The position numbers and the translations under genes were made by a program. From contig JAFRUH010000023.1 in assembly GCA_017438975.1 (NCBI GenBank), positions 62,001 to 126,000 on the forward strand: 64,000 bases of DNA, given 5' to 3'. Shown here piece after piece: positions 8,893 to 17,097 of this stretch. A model generated the notes under the pieces. That model was given only the letters and a program-made list of their open reading frames with translations. It made no database searches and was not told the DNA's origin. Source of the DNA: Bacteroidales bacterium (GTDB taxonomy: Bacteria; Bacteroidota; Bacteroidia; Bacteroidales; UBA932). Every line of letters begins with the position of its first letter. The first letter of the stretch is position 1.

Positions 8893-11016
8893 TTACCGGC
8901 CCTGTTCAAACACCAGCAGCCGGAGGCTCTGGGCCGGCAGCGGACCCTCGACAGGGGTTCCTTCCGGAGCGACGGTCTCCCGCAGGGTCCATCCCTCCTC
9001 CGGAGTAACCGTAAACCCGGAGGCTTCGGTATCCGACACATTCCAGACGACGACACCCATCTTCTTCCCGTTCACAAAGGCCCGTGCCATCACTTCCGGC
9101 ACATCCGCCGTCAGCGAGAACCCGTCATCCGAAACGAAATCCCCGTCGTAGAGAATCTCCGCATACTTGTTCCGGAAATCCAGGACGGCACGGCTGTAGG
9201 CGATGACTTCGTCCGGATCCTGGTCTGCAAGGGTCGAATAGTTGGGATGACTGCCCCGGATGATATCATATTCCGATTTCGGCGGAATCCGTTTCTCAAT
9301 CAGATACCGTTTATCCGGTTCATAGCGGGTCTCGATCTCATGCTTGAATCCGAAAACGGTGCCGAAATTAAGGCTGTGGCGCGTCGAGGCCGGGGTTGGA
9401 CAGCGCACCGTACCGTCAGCCTCGGGAAAAGTATATTGGAACAGATCCGGGAAGACCGTATAGAAAGGTCTTTTCTCCTCGGCGTAGGCCTGACGGATCA
9501 GATCCGGATTGTCACCGCAGGAACGGATAACGGAAGAGTTTCCATGGAATATGTCCGCTCCGCTGTTCATGTGGCAATCGACGATCCCTTCCGTCATAAT
9601 CAGGAAGTCCGGATCGATTTCCCGCATTTGCTCATGGAGATAGTCAAGAAGTTCCACGGCACTCTTTTCGCGGACGATTGCAGGGACCGGGTGGCCATGG
9701 TCCGGACTGTAGCACAGATGGGGACTCTTTCCGTTCGAGAGCTGGTCATACAGGAGTCCGTCCGCTCCGAGACCATGGGCCATCTTCGCAAGGCTCAGCA
9801 GTTTATCCCGCCAAACTTCACTGTGCAGACAGGCTGTTCCATGGATTCTCGGCGGAATATTGTCGTACTTGATCCATTTCTCGAAATAATAGCTTCCGTC
9901 AGGCTTGACGGCCGTAATGAACCGGCCCGTGTCGGGCCAGAACTGCGTCCCGTCCTGATCGATCAACTGGCCGTTGAAATACATGACAGCCTTTTTACCA
10001 CGCTGATGGATCCGCCGGATCGCCTCCCTGAGACCGTCCTCTCCTCCCATAAGGGGATCGGGAACATACTCGGGATAGAACCTGTCATGCCCTCCTACCG
10101 TCCATCCGAAAAACGCGACAATATCGATCCCCCGTTCCTCTGCCAAATCCAGAAGCGTCGTTCCCATCTCGGGATAGGTCCAGAAAATCTGGTCGTTCTG
10201 CTGCTTGAGAATTGTCAGGAGCCACCCGGAAGAACGGGAAATCCATTCCGGCTTTACCGGGAGTTTCCGGACGCTTCGGAACCAATCCCGGTAGGTTTTC
10301 GCACCTTCTTTCCAAGCGCCCTCCTTTCGGGCGATCAGGGTTGTCGGACAAACATAAGACTCACCTGGGAAACAGGTAAAATGGTTCACAAGACCGAAAG
10401 TGAGTTTATTGATCCGGGGAAAATACTTGAAAACAAACTCCTTCCACCGGAATTCCGGGTCATGGCTCGCCAAATACAGATTTCCTCCCTCTCCGGTCAG
10501 TTCCGCCCACTGCATGGTCCCGGATTCCGACGGGTAATTAAAGGATGTGATCAGGCAATGGTTTTCCTCATCCTTCTTCCAGCCTTGTCCCCCTCTCGGT
10601 CGGGAGAGGTTGTACCGCACTCCCTGCCCTTTTGGGATCAGCAGGTCCATCGTCTTCGCATCCGTTTCGAGGCTGTCGACCATCGGACCGGTCAGACTGA
10701 GAACGACAAAACCTTCTTCCCTGTTTACCAGAGAAGGGGTAATCTCCAGCGCATCCTTCGACGGAGTATAGGTAAAAGTCAAGTCGATCTTCCGCCCGCC
10801 TGCGTTTTCATAGACGACATCGACGCTCTTCCCGTGCCGGACGACACGGGTCGGTCCCTGATCCTTCGAAAAATCGATATGGATCTGCTGTCGGGTCGAA
10901 TCCATGGACTCCATGTCAATCGACCAGACGGCTTTCAGGTCCGGTTCGTACGGGGTGGTGCACCCCAGTGCCGCCACGAGGGTCAGGAGCCCGATAATTT
11001 TCTTAAAATCAATCAT
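8893..11016 (-). CDS. DUF6259 family lipoprotein, putative glycoside hydrolase (copy 2)
   Basis: A 707-residue lipoprotein, paralogous to the genes at 52, 19055 and 28973. The lipobox ends at Cys19 (AALGC). It has the same N-terminal sandwich, the conserved barrel segment with ADGLLYDQL and LIMTEGIVD, and the same C-terminus (PLPAQSLRLL). Its start differs from the other three copies: MIDFKK resembles the MI-Y-K start of the GH42-like genes rather than the other DUF6259 starts, which suggests the 5' end was swapped. It is followed 97 bases later by a GH42-like gene, the same pairing seen at 19055/17094. Confidence 0.75.
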   Translation of the reverse strand: MIDFKKIIGLLTLVAALGCTTPYEPDLKAVWSIDMESMDSTRQQIHIDFSKDQGPTRVVRHGKSVDVVYENAGGRKIDLTFTYTPSKDALEITPSLVNREEGFVVLSLTGPMVDSLETDAKTMDLLIPKGQGVRYNLSRPRGGQGWKKDEENHCLITSFNYPSESGTMQWAELTGEGGNLYLASHDPEFRWKEFVFKYFPRINKLTFGLVNHFTCFPGESYVCPTTLIARKEGAWKEGAKTYRDWFRSVRKLPVKPEWISRSSGWLLTILKQQNDQIFWTYPEMGTTLLDLAEERGIDIVAFFGWTVGGHDRFYPEYVPDPLMGGEDGLREAIRRIHQRGKKAVMYFNGQLIDQDGTQFWPDTGRFITAVKPDGSYYFEKWIKYDNIPPRIHGTACLHSEVWRDKLLSLAKMAHGLGADGLLYDQLSNGKSPHLCYSPDHGHPVPAIVREKSAVELLDYLHEQMREIDPDFLIMTEGIVDCHMNSGADIFHGNSSVIRSCGDNPDLIRQAYAEEKRPFYTVFPDLFQYTFPEADGTVRCPTPASTRHSLNFGTVFGFKHEIETRYEPDKRYLIEKRIPPKSEYDIIRGSHPNYSTLADQDPDEVIAYSRAVLDFRNKYAEILYDGDFVSDDGFSLTADVPEVMARAFVNGKKMGVVVWNVSDTEASGFTVTPEEGWTLRETVAPEGTPVEGPLPAQSLRLLVFEQGR

Positions 11017-11093
11017 TTCCTTAATATTCTCCCCTTCCCGACGGAAGGGACGTTATCTTATAATCATTTCACGATAATGCACTTATGCAGCAC
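11017..11093 (-). promoter_or_regulatory. Leader hairpin upstream of DUF6259 copy 2
   Basis: On the minus strand CCCTTCC (11049-11043) pairs with GGAAGGG (about 11038-11032) around a tetraloop-sized gap, a seven-pair GC-rich stem. The 3' arm runs into GGGGAG, 12 bases before the ATG. This matches the layout of the leader at 8807-8830 and could hide the ribosome-binding site. A rho-independent terminator for the GH27 transcript is not an option because the GH27 gene lies downstream. Confidence 0.4.
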
Positions 11094-12731
11094 CTACCTA
11101 TAAGGATACCTCCCCACCAGCTTCTCTCCGGTATTCCCGGGATAGACTTTAACGAAAACAACTCCGTGGGGTGCTACTTCCGTCTCCCAGCGTTTCGTCT
11201 GCTCAACCTGACCGAGATCCTGCTGCCGCCAAAGGTCACGGACCGTCTGTGTTCCGATCAAATCTAAGTTGTGCGGCCTGAATCCGATCTTTTTCGGTTG
11301 GTCCGACAGGTTAAACATGGCGACTGCAAGCGAGCCGTCCTCCAGGGGTTTGACATACGTCGCATAGGTTTCATCGCCGACATACTTTACGGCCTGGACT
11401 CCAAGGGGATCCTGATTGACGTCAATCACCTCGCTGTTCCGGAGAAGATTCAGCGTAAAGTCATCCAGCCGGGTCATATCGCAGCCGATCATCAGCGGCG
11501 AAGCAAGCATGGCCCAGAGTGTGATATGCGTATACTGCTCGTCCGGGGTGAGATGGGTCCAATGGAGTTCATGGTCCCGGCGCCCCTCCTTGCCCCAGCC
11601 TACCCGGCCGATGACAAGCATGTCGGCATCCGGCCAGTTCCCGGGGCCGGCATATCCCGCCCACCAGGCATTGCGGCCCGAGAATCCGTTTCCATGCAAT
11701 TTGGCCCAGCTGTCCCGGATATCCCCGCCCGTACGCCAGCACTCGGCATTGTCCTTCAGGGTTTCGCCCATTGTGACATGGATATGATTCGAAATCGAAT
11801 AGACAATGTCCCGGCCGGTGGCAAGAAGGGCCTCACGCATGTCCTTGAGCCACCAGGCATCGACGGCGTTCCAATCGTATTTCAGATAATCCACACCCCA
11901 CTCAGCCCACTGCCGGGCGTCCTGCCCGGCAAAGGAGTACTCCCCGAAATACCAGACCGAATCCCGTTTGACCTTTGTCTTGTCCATCTGCCCGTACTGG
12001 TCGACAAAGCCTTTCTCTACCCACCAGTATTTCCCCTCAGGGTCATCGCATGAAGAGCCGATGTGGTTGCAATAGGTCCCGACCCAAGGGGCGGAATAGA
12101 TACCCAGTTTCATCCCGTTGGCATGCAGGAAATCCGCCAGACCCTTCATGTCCGGGAAGGTCTTGTTCGGAACGATGGCATTATATTTTCCGCCGCGCCG
12201 GCCGCTCTGCCAGCCGTCATCGATATTGATATAGGTCCACCCGTAATTCACGAGATCATGTTCCAGGAAGGCCCGTGCCGTTTCCATACAGTGTTCCTGG
12301 GTGATTCCGCTTCCCCAGCAGTTCCAGGAACTCCAGCCCATGGGCGGGGTCAGGGCGATCTTGTCCCCGATGACGATCCGGAGGATCCGTTCCGCCTTGC
12401 CAAGAGCGTTGGAAGCCGTCAGGGAAACCTCATAAGTTCCTCTCTTCTTTGCCTTTCCGGTGATGATCCCGGTACTGCGGTCTAGTTTCAGCCCTTTCGG
12501 AAGCCCTTTCGCCTCAAAGGTCATCGGACGCACGCCGGTCACCGGGATCCGGAACAGGAAATCCGCTCCGGGACGGGCGCCGTAGACTTTCGGACCGTTG
12601 ATCCTCGGGGTGTCGGGCGCCGGGGGCGTCAGGATGTACGCGGAATAATCCGGGGCCTTGTCCTGGGCCCGGGCAAAGGCCGGGACAAGCACGAGGGCCA
12701 GCAATAAGAACTGTCGCAAATACGTTTTCAT
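11094..12731 (-). CDS. GH27 alpha-galactosidase with N-terminal Ig-like domain
   Basis: A 545-residue secreted enzyme that should release terminal alpha-galactose. After a signal peptide (about 1-22) comes an Ig-like putative He_PIG domain (about 45-128, with GITGKAKKRGTYEV-like strands), then the GH27/clan GH-D barrel starting at PPMGWSSWNCWG. The nucleophile Asp lies in LKYDWN near residue 286 and the acid/base Asp in NWPDADML near residue 370, both intact. A C-terminal antiparallel beta domain completes the family length. It starts six bases after the upstream GH42-like gene stops. The call is among the most secure in the window. Confidence 0.92.
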   Translation of the reverse strand: MKTYLRQFLLLALVLVPAFARAQDKAPDYSAYILTPPAPDTPRINGPKVYGARPGADFLFRIPVTGVRPMTFEAKGLPKGLKLDRSTGIITGKAKKRGTYEVSLTASNALGKAERILRIVIGDKIALTPPMGWSSWNCWGSGITQEHCMETARAFLEHDLVNYGWTYINIDDGWQSGRRGGKYNAIVPNKTFPDMKGLADFLHANGMKLGIYSAPWVGTYCNHIGSSCDDPEGKYWWVEKGFVDQYGQMDKTKVKRDSVWYFGEYSFAGQDARQWAEWGVDYLKYDWNAVDAWWLKDMREALLATGRDIVYSISNHIHVTMGETLKDNAECWRTGGDIRDSWAKLHGNGFSGRNAWWAGYAGPGNWPDADMLVIGRVGWGKEGRRDHELHWTHLTPDEQYTHITLWAMLASPLMIGCDMTRLDDFTLNLLRNSEVIDVNQDPLGVQAVKYVGDETYATYVKPLEDGSLAVAMFNLSDQPKKIGFRPHNLDLIGTQTVRDLWRQQDLGQVEQTKRWETEVAPHGVVFVKVYPGNTGEKLVGRYPYR

Positions 12732-12737
12732 ATAACC

Positions 12738-14648
12738 TTATGGTATGATCTCAAATAAACGGGTATCCGGAGAAGCGAATTCGACCTGAAAGGACTTCTT
12801 CCGCTTGGCGACGACTTCGCCGGAAAGCAGGTCGACGACTTTCGAAACCTTCTTCGGAAGTGTAACGGTACGAAGACCGCCCTCCTTGCAATGGATGGAA
12901 AGAAGCCGCCCGTTCGCGAACACCGGAAGGCAGTCGTCCACATAAAAATGAACCCCGGCTTTCTCGCAGATGGTTCGGAAGGCCTCTCTTGTAAATGCTT
13001 TGGCATCATAGGCATATACGGAAGTCCATCCGTCCATCGGGGTTTCGGAAATCCCATTCTTCCCGCTCTCGAACGGAACCCCCGCCCAAGTGCGCACCCG
13101 CGCCGCATCCAAGGATCTGCCGTCGCAGATGCCGGGGGCATACGTGAATAGCACCGTACGGCCTCCGGTACAGACTTTTTCCCGAAGGAAGGCCGCCCGG
13201 TCCGGATCGATCAGGAAGGTCTGCGGCAGCATGATGACCTTGTACTGGGAAAGGTCCATCTTCCTGAGATCATTGAACGAATAGCTGTCGACGGGGGCAC
13301 CGAGGACCGCAAGGCGGTTCCTCAGGTTGCCTGCCCCGACGCCGTACAGCGGATCCGCCTCGCGGACATAATACGCACTCTGGGGATCTCCGACATAGAG
13401 GATTTCCGCCGCCGAGGGCGAAAGGTCTTCCCGGAAACGCTCCTGGATCTTTTCCATCTCCCCGATCCGCTTCCGGACGGCGGGATCGTCATAGAAACCG
13501 CCCCACATGTCGAACCACCAGTAACTGGCATGATTGACGAGGGCGAAGCACGCTTCCCGGGTATTGCCCGCGATATCGTCTTCCCGGGAATTCCAGGCCC
13601 TGACGTCCACGACGCCCTGGCCCTTCATCTTCTCTCCGTAGTCATGCGGGCGGAAATCGATTTCGTGCAGAAACCGTTTTCCGTTCAGCATCGCGGTCCG
13701 GAACATGGTCTGGGAACCGCTGCCCTCCCCGATCGGCCGGTTCGAGTAGCATCCGGGAGAAATGAAGAAATCGATGTCGGGACTCGCAAAGACCCGCTCA
13801 TATTCCATGTGACCGAAAGAGGCCGGACGCGAGATGAAATAGTAACCGAAGAAGACACCGATCTGCTTCCCCTCGGGGAGCAGGGTACGGGCCTCCCTGG
13901 CAAAGGTCAGGACTGCATCGGCGATCACCCCGTTATGGAACCGCCACCAATCGATCTTTTTCGCTTCCGTCGCCGGATCATAGAGATGGTCCTCGAAGGA
14001 AGCCTGTCCCAGGGAATAGGCTGAAGGCGGTTCCGGACCGTAATCCAGCCCCTTTTCCTTGCACCACCGCTGCCAGGCGGCGTCCTTGCTCCGGGTCGAG
14101 TAACCCCGGACCCCGTCTATCCATTCCGACGTAGACCCGCCCGAAAGGATATAGGCGGCAATCCGGTCCCCGTAATGCGTCTCTGCATAGGTGATGAAAT
14201 CCTTCATCCACCGCAGCATCATCTTCATCCAGGTCGGATTGGAGACGGCCGTGGAAACATCCGAGAAAGAATCGAAATGGAATTTCCGGGTCATCCAGTA
14301 CGGTGAATCCAGGTCGATCATGCAGATCAGTTTACCGTCCGGATTGGACCAGGCCATCTCTTCCATCTGGGCATCGAGGTGCTCGAACTCGTACTTCCCT
14401 TCCCCCACCCAGATAGGCGGGTACTCGCAGTAGGCGCCGCCGATGCTGTTGATCGTATGGGACGCGAAGAAGCACCGTGTCTTCACTCCGAGATCCTGCG
14501 AAAAAATGCGCGCCATCTCCGGCTCCTTCGTAAAGGATCGGTAACAGCCGAAGGCCGGCGGCATGGATTCCTGAGCCTGGACCGCCAGCGGGAAAAGCAG
14601 GGCGCAGATAACGGCCGCGTGTTTGATAAAATGTTTATAATAAATCAT
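12738..14648 (-). CDS. GH42-like beta-galactosidase-type enzyme (copy 2)
   Basis: A 636-residue paralogue of the genes at 6843 and 17094. The signal peptide (MIYYKHFIKHAAVICALLF, about 1-26) is of normal length. The barrel carries SGGSTSEW (acid/base Glu) and FLHEIDF (nucleophile Glu), followed by the flavodoxin-like trimerisation domain and a C-terminal segment ending PDTRLFEIIP. Unlike the other two copies it follows a metallophosphoesterase, not a DUF6259 gene. It contains a short insertion after the nucleophile region (near the segment GVVDVRAWN) that the other copies lack. The substrate is not fixed by the sequence; a beta-galactoside is the usual one for GH42. Confidence 0.72.
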   Translation of the reverse strand: MIYYKHFIKHAAVICALLFPLAVQAQESMPPAFGCYRSFTKEPEMARIFSQDLGVKTRCFFASHTINSIGGAYCEYPPIWVGEGKYEFEHLDAQMEEMAWSNPDGKLICMIDLDSPYWMTRKFHFDSFSDVSTAVSNPTWMKMMLRWMKDFITYAETHYGDRIAAYILSGGSTSEWIDGVRGYSTRSKDAAWQRWCKEKGLDYGPEPPSAYSLGQASFEDHLYDPATEAKKIDWWRFHNGVIADAVLTFAREARTLLPEGKQIGVFFGYYFISRPASFGHMEYERVFASPDIDFFISPGCYSNRPIGEGSGSQTMFRTAMLNGKRFLHEIDFRPHDYGEKMKGQGVVDVRAWNSREDDIAGNTREACFALVNHASYWWFDMWGGFYDDPAVRKRIGEMEKIQERFREDLSPSAAEILYVGDPQSAYYVREADPLYGVGAGNLRNRLAVLGAPVDSYSFNDLRKMDLSQYKVIMLPQTFLIDPDRAAFLREKVCTGGRTVLFTYAPGICDGRSLDAARVRTWAGVPFESGKNGISETPMDGWTSVYAYDAKAFTREAFRTICEKAGVHFYVDDCLPVFANGRLLSIHCKEGGLRTVTLPKKVSKVVDLLSGEVVAKRKKSFQVEFASPDTRLFEIIP

Positions 14649-14682
14649 TTACGAATCACACTCAAAAAAACCGGCAACCTGT

Positions 14683-16305
14683 TTACCACGAGACCTTCCG
14701 GATATAGGTGTTCCGGAAGCGGTCGGTCACATGGACCTCCCCTTCCTTCACTCCTTCCGAAGGCTTGACGCGGAAAAGGTGGGCATGCTTGACTTCATCA
14801 TCGGAGGTGAGGTGGTGGACATTCGTACAGGCCCAGAGGTAGTAGGGATCGAACAACGTGCTGAGGCTCATGTCCTCCATGACCGACACCTTCGTTCCGT
14901 TTTCCCACCATTCCGGGAGGGACCAGGCGTTGTCATACATATAGGGGTTGCACCAGACATAGCCGTCTCCGGTCAGATCCGGACCGATGGCCCAGACATC
15001 ATCCGGGAATTCCGCCTTATACGTGGTGTTGGGGCAGGTATAGGGGAAGGTTTTCTGGTGGTATGTCAAGGACTTTCCGTTGAACTCCACTTCGACGACA
15101 TTCCACGGCACGCCGTCGGTACTGAAGACCCGCCCTGCCATATAAAGCCCGCCGCAGGAGCGGGCCACCGAATGGGAAGACATGGACTTGATGCCATACT
15201 GGGCCAGCTGGTCTGACGTGTAGACATAATTGGCGTTGTGGTGCGTATGGCCATACCAGACATGCACATCATGTCCGGAGAGGGCGGTCATGAATTCCTT
15301 ATGGTGCAGGGTCGTCCAGTAGGAACTGCCTTTGAACCAGGTCATCGGGACATGCATGCAGACCATGACCGGGGTTGTTTTCGGGACCAGCGCCAGGTCA
15401 TTCTGGAGGAAGGCGACGGCCTCATCGTTGAGTCCGTCATGAAAGGCTTTTTCCGTATCCGTATATTCGCCCCAGTCCATGTCATCCAGGATCACGAAAT
15501 GGATTCCACAGATGTTCACCGCGTAATTGACCGGCCCGAACCTTTGGTAATATCCGTCGGTAGCCTCATAAAAAGGAGCCTTGGCCTGGGGCCAGTGATC
15601 GTGGTTGCCGATGACCTGGAAAGAAGGGAGACCGGAGGAGGAGATGAACTTTTTATAGTCGTCCATCGACTGGGAAACGGCGTTGCGGCTCGATGTCGAA
15701 AAGACAAGATCGCCGAGGGAGAAAATGTAGGTCGGCAGAGGCTCGTTCTGATACATTTCCTTAACGCCGCGGAAGAACTCCCGGGCCGTGTCATAGTACT
15801 GGCCGTTCTTGTTGATCTGGATATCGGCGACCATGAGGGCCTTGAAATGGGCGGCATCCGCACTCCGCTTGCGGAGGGTGAAATCGAACTGCTGGGCCGC
15901 CGTGGCTTTGAGGCCCCGTTTCACGTAGCCGCTGAAGATTCCGTCCGTCATCGGCGGCTCGTAGTCTCCCGGAGTGATGACAAAGATGGCCCGGCTTTTC
16001 CCGGATTTGGCCGGGAGGTAGTAGATGCCTTTGCTGTCGGTCTTGACGCAGTTCCATCCATCGCTGACGACGACATTGGGGATGCCATTCCCCGTCTCCG
16101 CATCCTTGACAAAGCCCATGGCCAGGAATCCGTCCTTGGGAGGGACGACACCCGCTTCAGGAACCGGGTCGACGATCGAGGGTTTCTCATTCGGCTTGAA
16201 TTCCGGGATATCGTCCGGATCCGCTCCGGGGCTGCCGCAGCTGAAGACCGCCAGGGAGGCGGTCAGGATCAGAAAGAAGATGCGGGAAGATTTCATATCG
16301 TTCAC
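14683..16305 (-). CDS. Calcineurin-like metallophosphoesterase lipoprotein
   Basis: A 540-residue lipoprotein (lipobox FSC, Cys23; ATG at 16296 is an alternative start). It has three parts: an N-terminal carboxypeptidase-regulatory-like sandwich (about 60-150), the two-metal phosphoesterase core with VADIQ (about 160), SLGDLVF (about 198), GNHDH (about 234) and GHTHHN (about 356), and a C-terminal domain (about 400-540). This is the MetallophosN/C architecture common in Bacteroidetes glycan loci. All metal ligands appear present. It may remove phosphate from a decorated glycan or scavenge phosphate; the substrate is unknown. Confidence 0.85.
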   Translation of the reverse strand: MNDMKSSRIFFLILTASLAVFSCGSPGADPDDIPEFKPNEKPSIVDPVPEAGVVPPKDGFLAMGFVKDAETGNGIPNVVVSDGWNCVKTDSKGIYYLPAKSGKSRAIFVITPGDYEPPMTDGIFSGYVKRGLKATAAQQFDFTLRKRSADAAHFKALMVADIQINKNGQYYDTAREFFRGVKEMYQNEPLPTYIFSLGDLVFSTSSRNAVSQSMDDYKKFISSSGLPSFQVIGNHDHWPQAKAPFYEATDGYYQRFGPVNYAVNICGIHFVILDDMDWGEYTDTEKAFHDGLNDEAVAFLQNDLALVPKTTPVMVCMHVPMTWFKGSSYWTTLHHKEFMTALSGHDVHVWYGHTHHNANYVYTSDQLAQYGIKSMSSHSVARSCGGLYMAGRVFSTDGVPWNVVEVEFNGKSLTYHQKTFPYTCPNTTYKAEFPDDVWAIGPDLTGDGYVWCNPYMYDNAWSLPEWWENGTKVSVMEDMSLSTLFDPYYLWACTNVHHLTSDDEVKHAHLFRVKPSEGVKEGEVHVTDRFRNTYIRKVSW

Positions 16306-16320
16306 TTTTGGACAGGCGTT

Positions 16321-17097
16321 TTACATTTTCCGGATCCAGACGTTGCGGAAACTGATGGGCTCGCTCTTGTCGCCGTGGGACTGGAGACGGATGGGACCGT
16401 CCCCGTGGGGGATGACCCGGGGATGGCCGATGTACTCGGTCGTGCCCCGAATGACAAAACCGTTCAGGAGGACGATGCCGTTCTGGATGACCGTGACGAC
16501 CGGAGCCAGCCGGTACGTCCCGTCTTCGTTGAAGACCGGGGCGCTGTAGATGATGTCATAGACGTTCCACTCACCCGGAGGAAGCATCGCATTGGCCAGG
16601 GGGATGACCTGCTTGTAGACGCTTCCCGTCTGGCCGTTCGCATAGGTTTCGTTGTCGTAGCAGTCGAGGATCTGGATCTCATACTTGTCCTGCAGGAAGA
16701 CGCCGCTGTTCCCCCTTCCCTGGCTTTTTCCGGTGATGCCCACCGGAACACACCATTCGATATGCAGCTGGAAACTGCCGAACTTCTCCCTGGTCCGGAT
16801 ATCCCCGGTTGACTTGTCGACCGTGAAAACGCCGTCGTGGACGATCCACTTGGCATCTCCGCCGCGGACGGACTCCCAGGCGTCGAGATTCTTCCCGTCA
16901 AAAAGGACGATCGCATCCGAGGGGGCAGAACAGGTCACGGGATCCCCCGGGGTTACGATTTTGGGCTGGGGCGTCCAGAATTCGGTCATTCCCGGTCTCA
17001 TCTTCTCGGGCTCGGGATACTGTTTTTCCTGATTTTCCTGCGCCAGGGCGGCGGCCCACCATAGGAGGCCCAGGCTGATAAACAACAACTTTCTCAT
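16321..17097 (-). CDS. DUF1080 (3-keto-disaccharide hydrolase-like) protein
   Basis: A 258-residue exported protein: signal peptide to about residue 20, then a single concanavalin-like beta-sandwich with the DUF1080 signatures LFDGKNLDAWES and FGSFQLHIEW and the ending ISFRNVWIRKM. DUF1080 members have been linked to hydrolysis or binding of 3-keto-glycosides; this copy could be a hydrolase or a lectin-like partner. Its ATG overlaps the stop of the GH42-like gene at 17094 (ATGA), indicating coupled translation. Length is normal for a single-domain member. Confidence 0.85.
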   Translation of the reverse strand: MRKLLFISLGLLWWAAALAQENQEKQYPEPEKMRPGMTEFWTPQPKIVTPGDPVTCSAPSDAIVLFDGKNLDAWESVRGGDAKWIVHDGVFTVDKSTGDIRTREKFGSFQLHIEWCVPVGITGKSQGRGNSGVFLQDKYEIQILDCYDNETYANGQTGSVYKQVIPLANAMLPPGEWNVYDIIYSAPVFNEDGTYRLAPVVTVIQNGIVLLNGFVIRGTTEYIGHPRVIPHGDGPIRLQSHGDKSEPISFRNVWIRKM

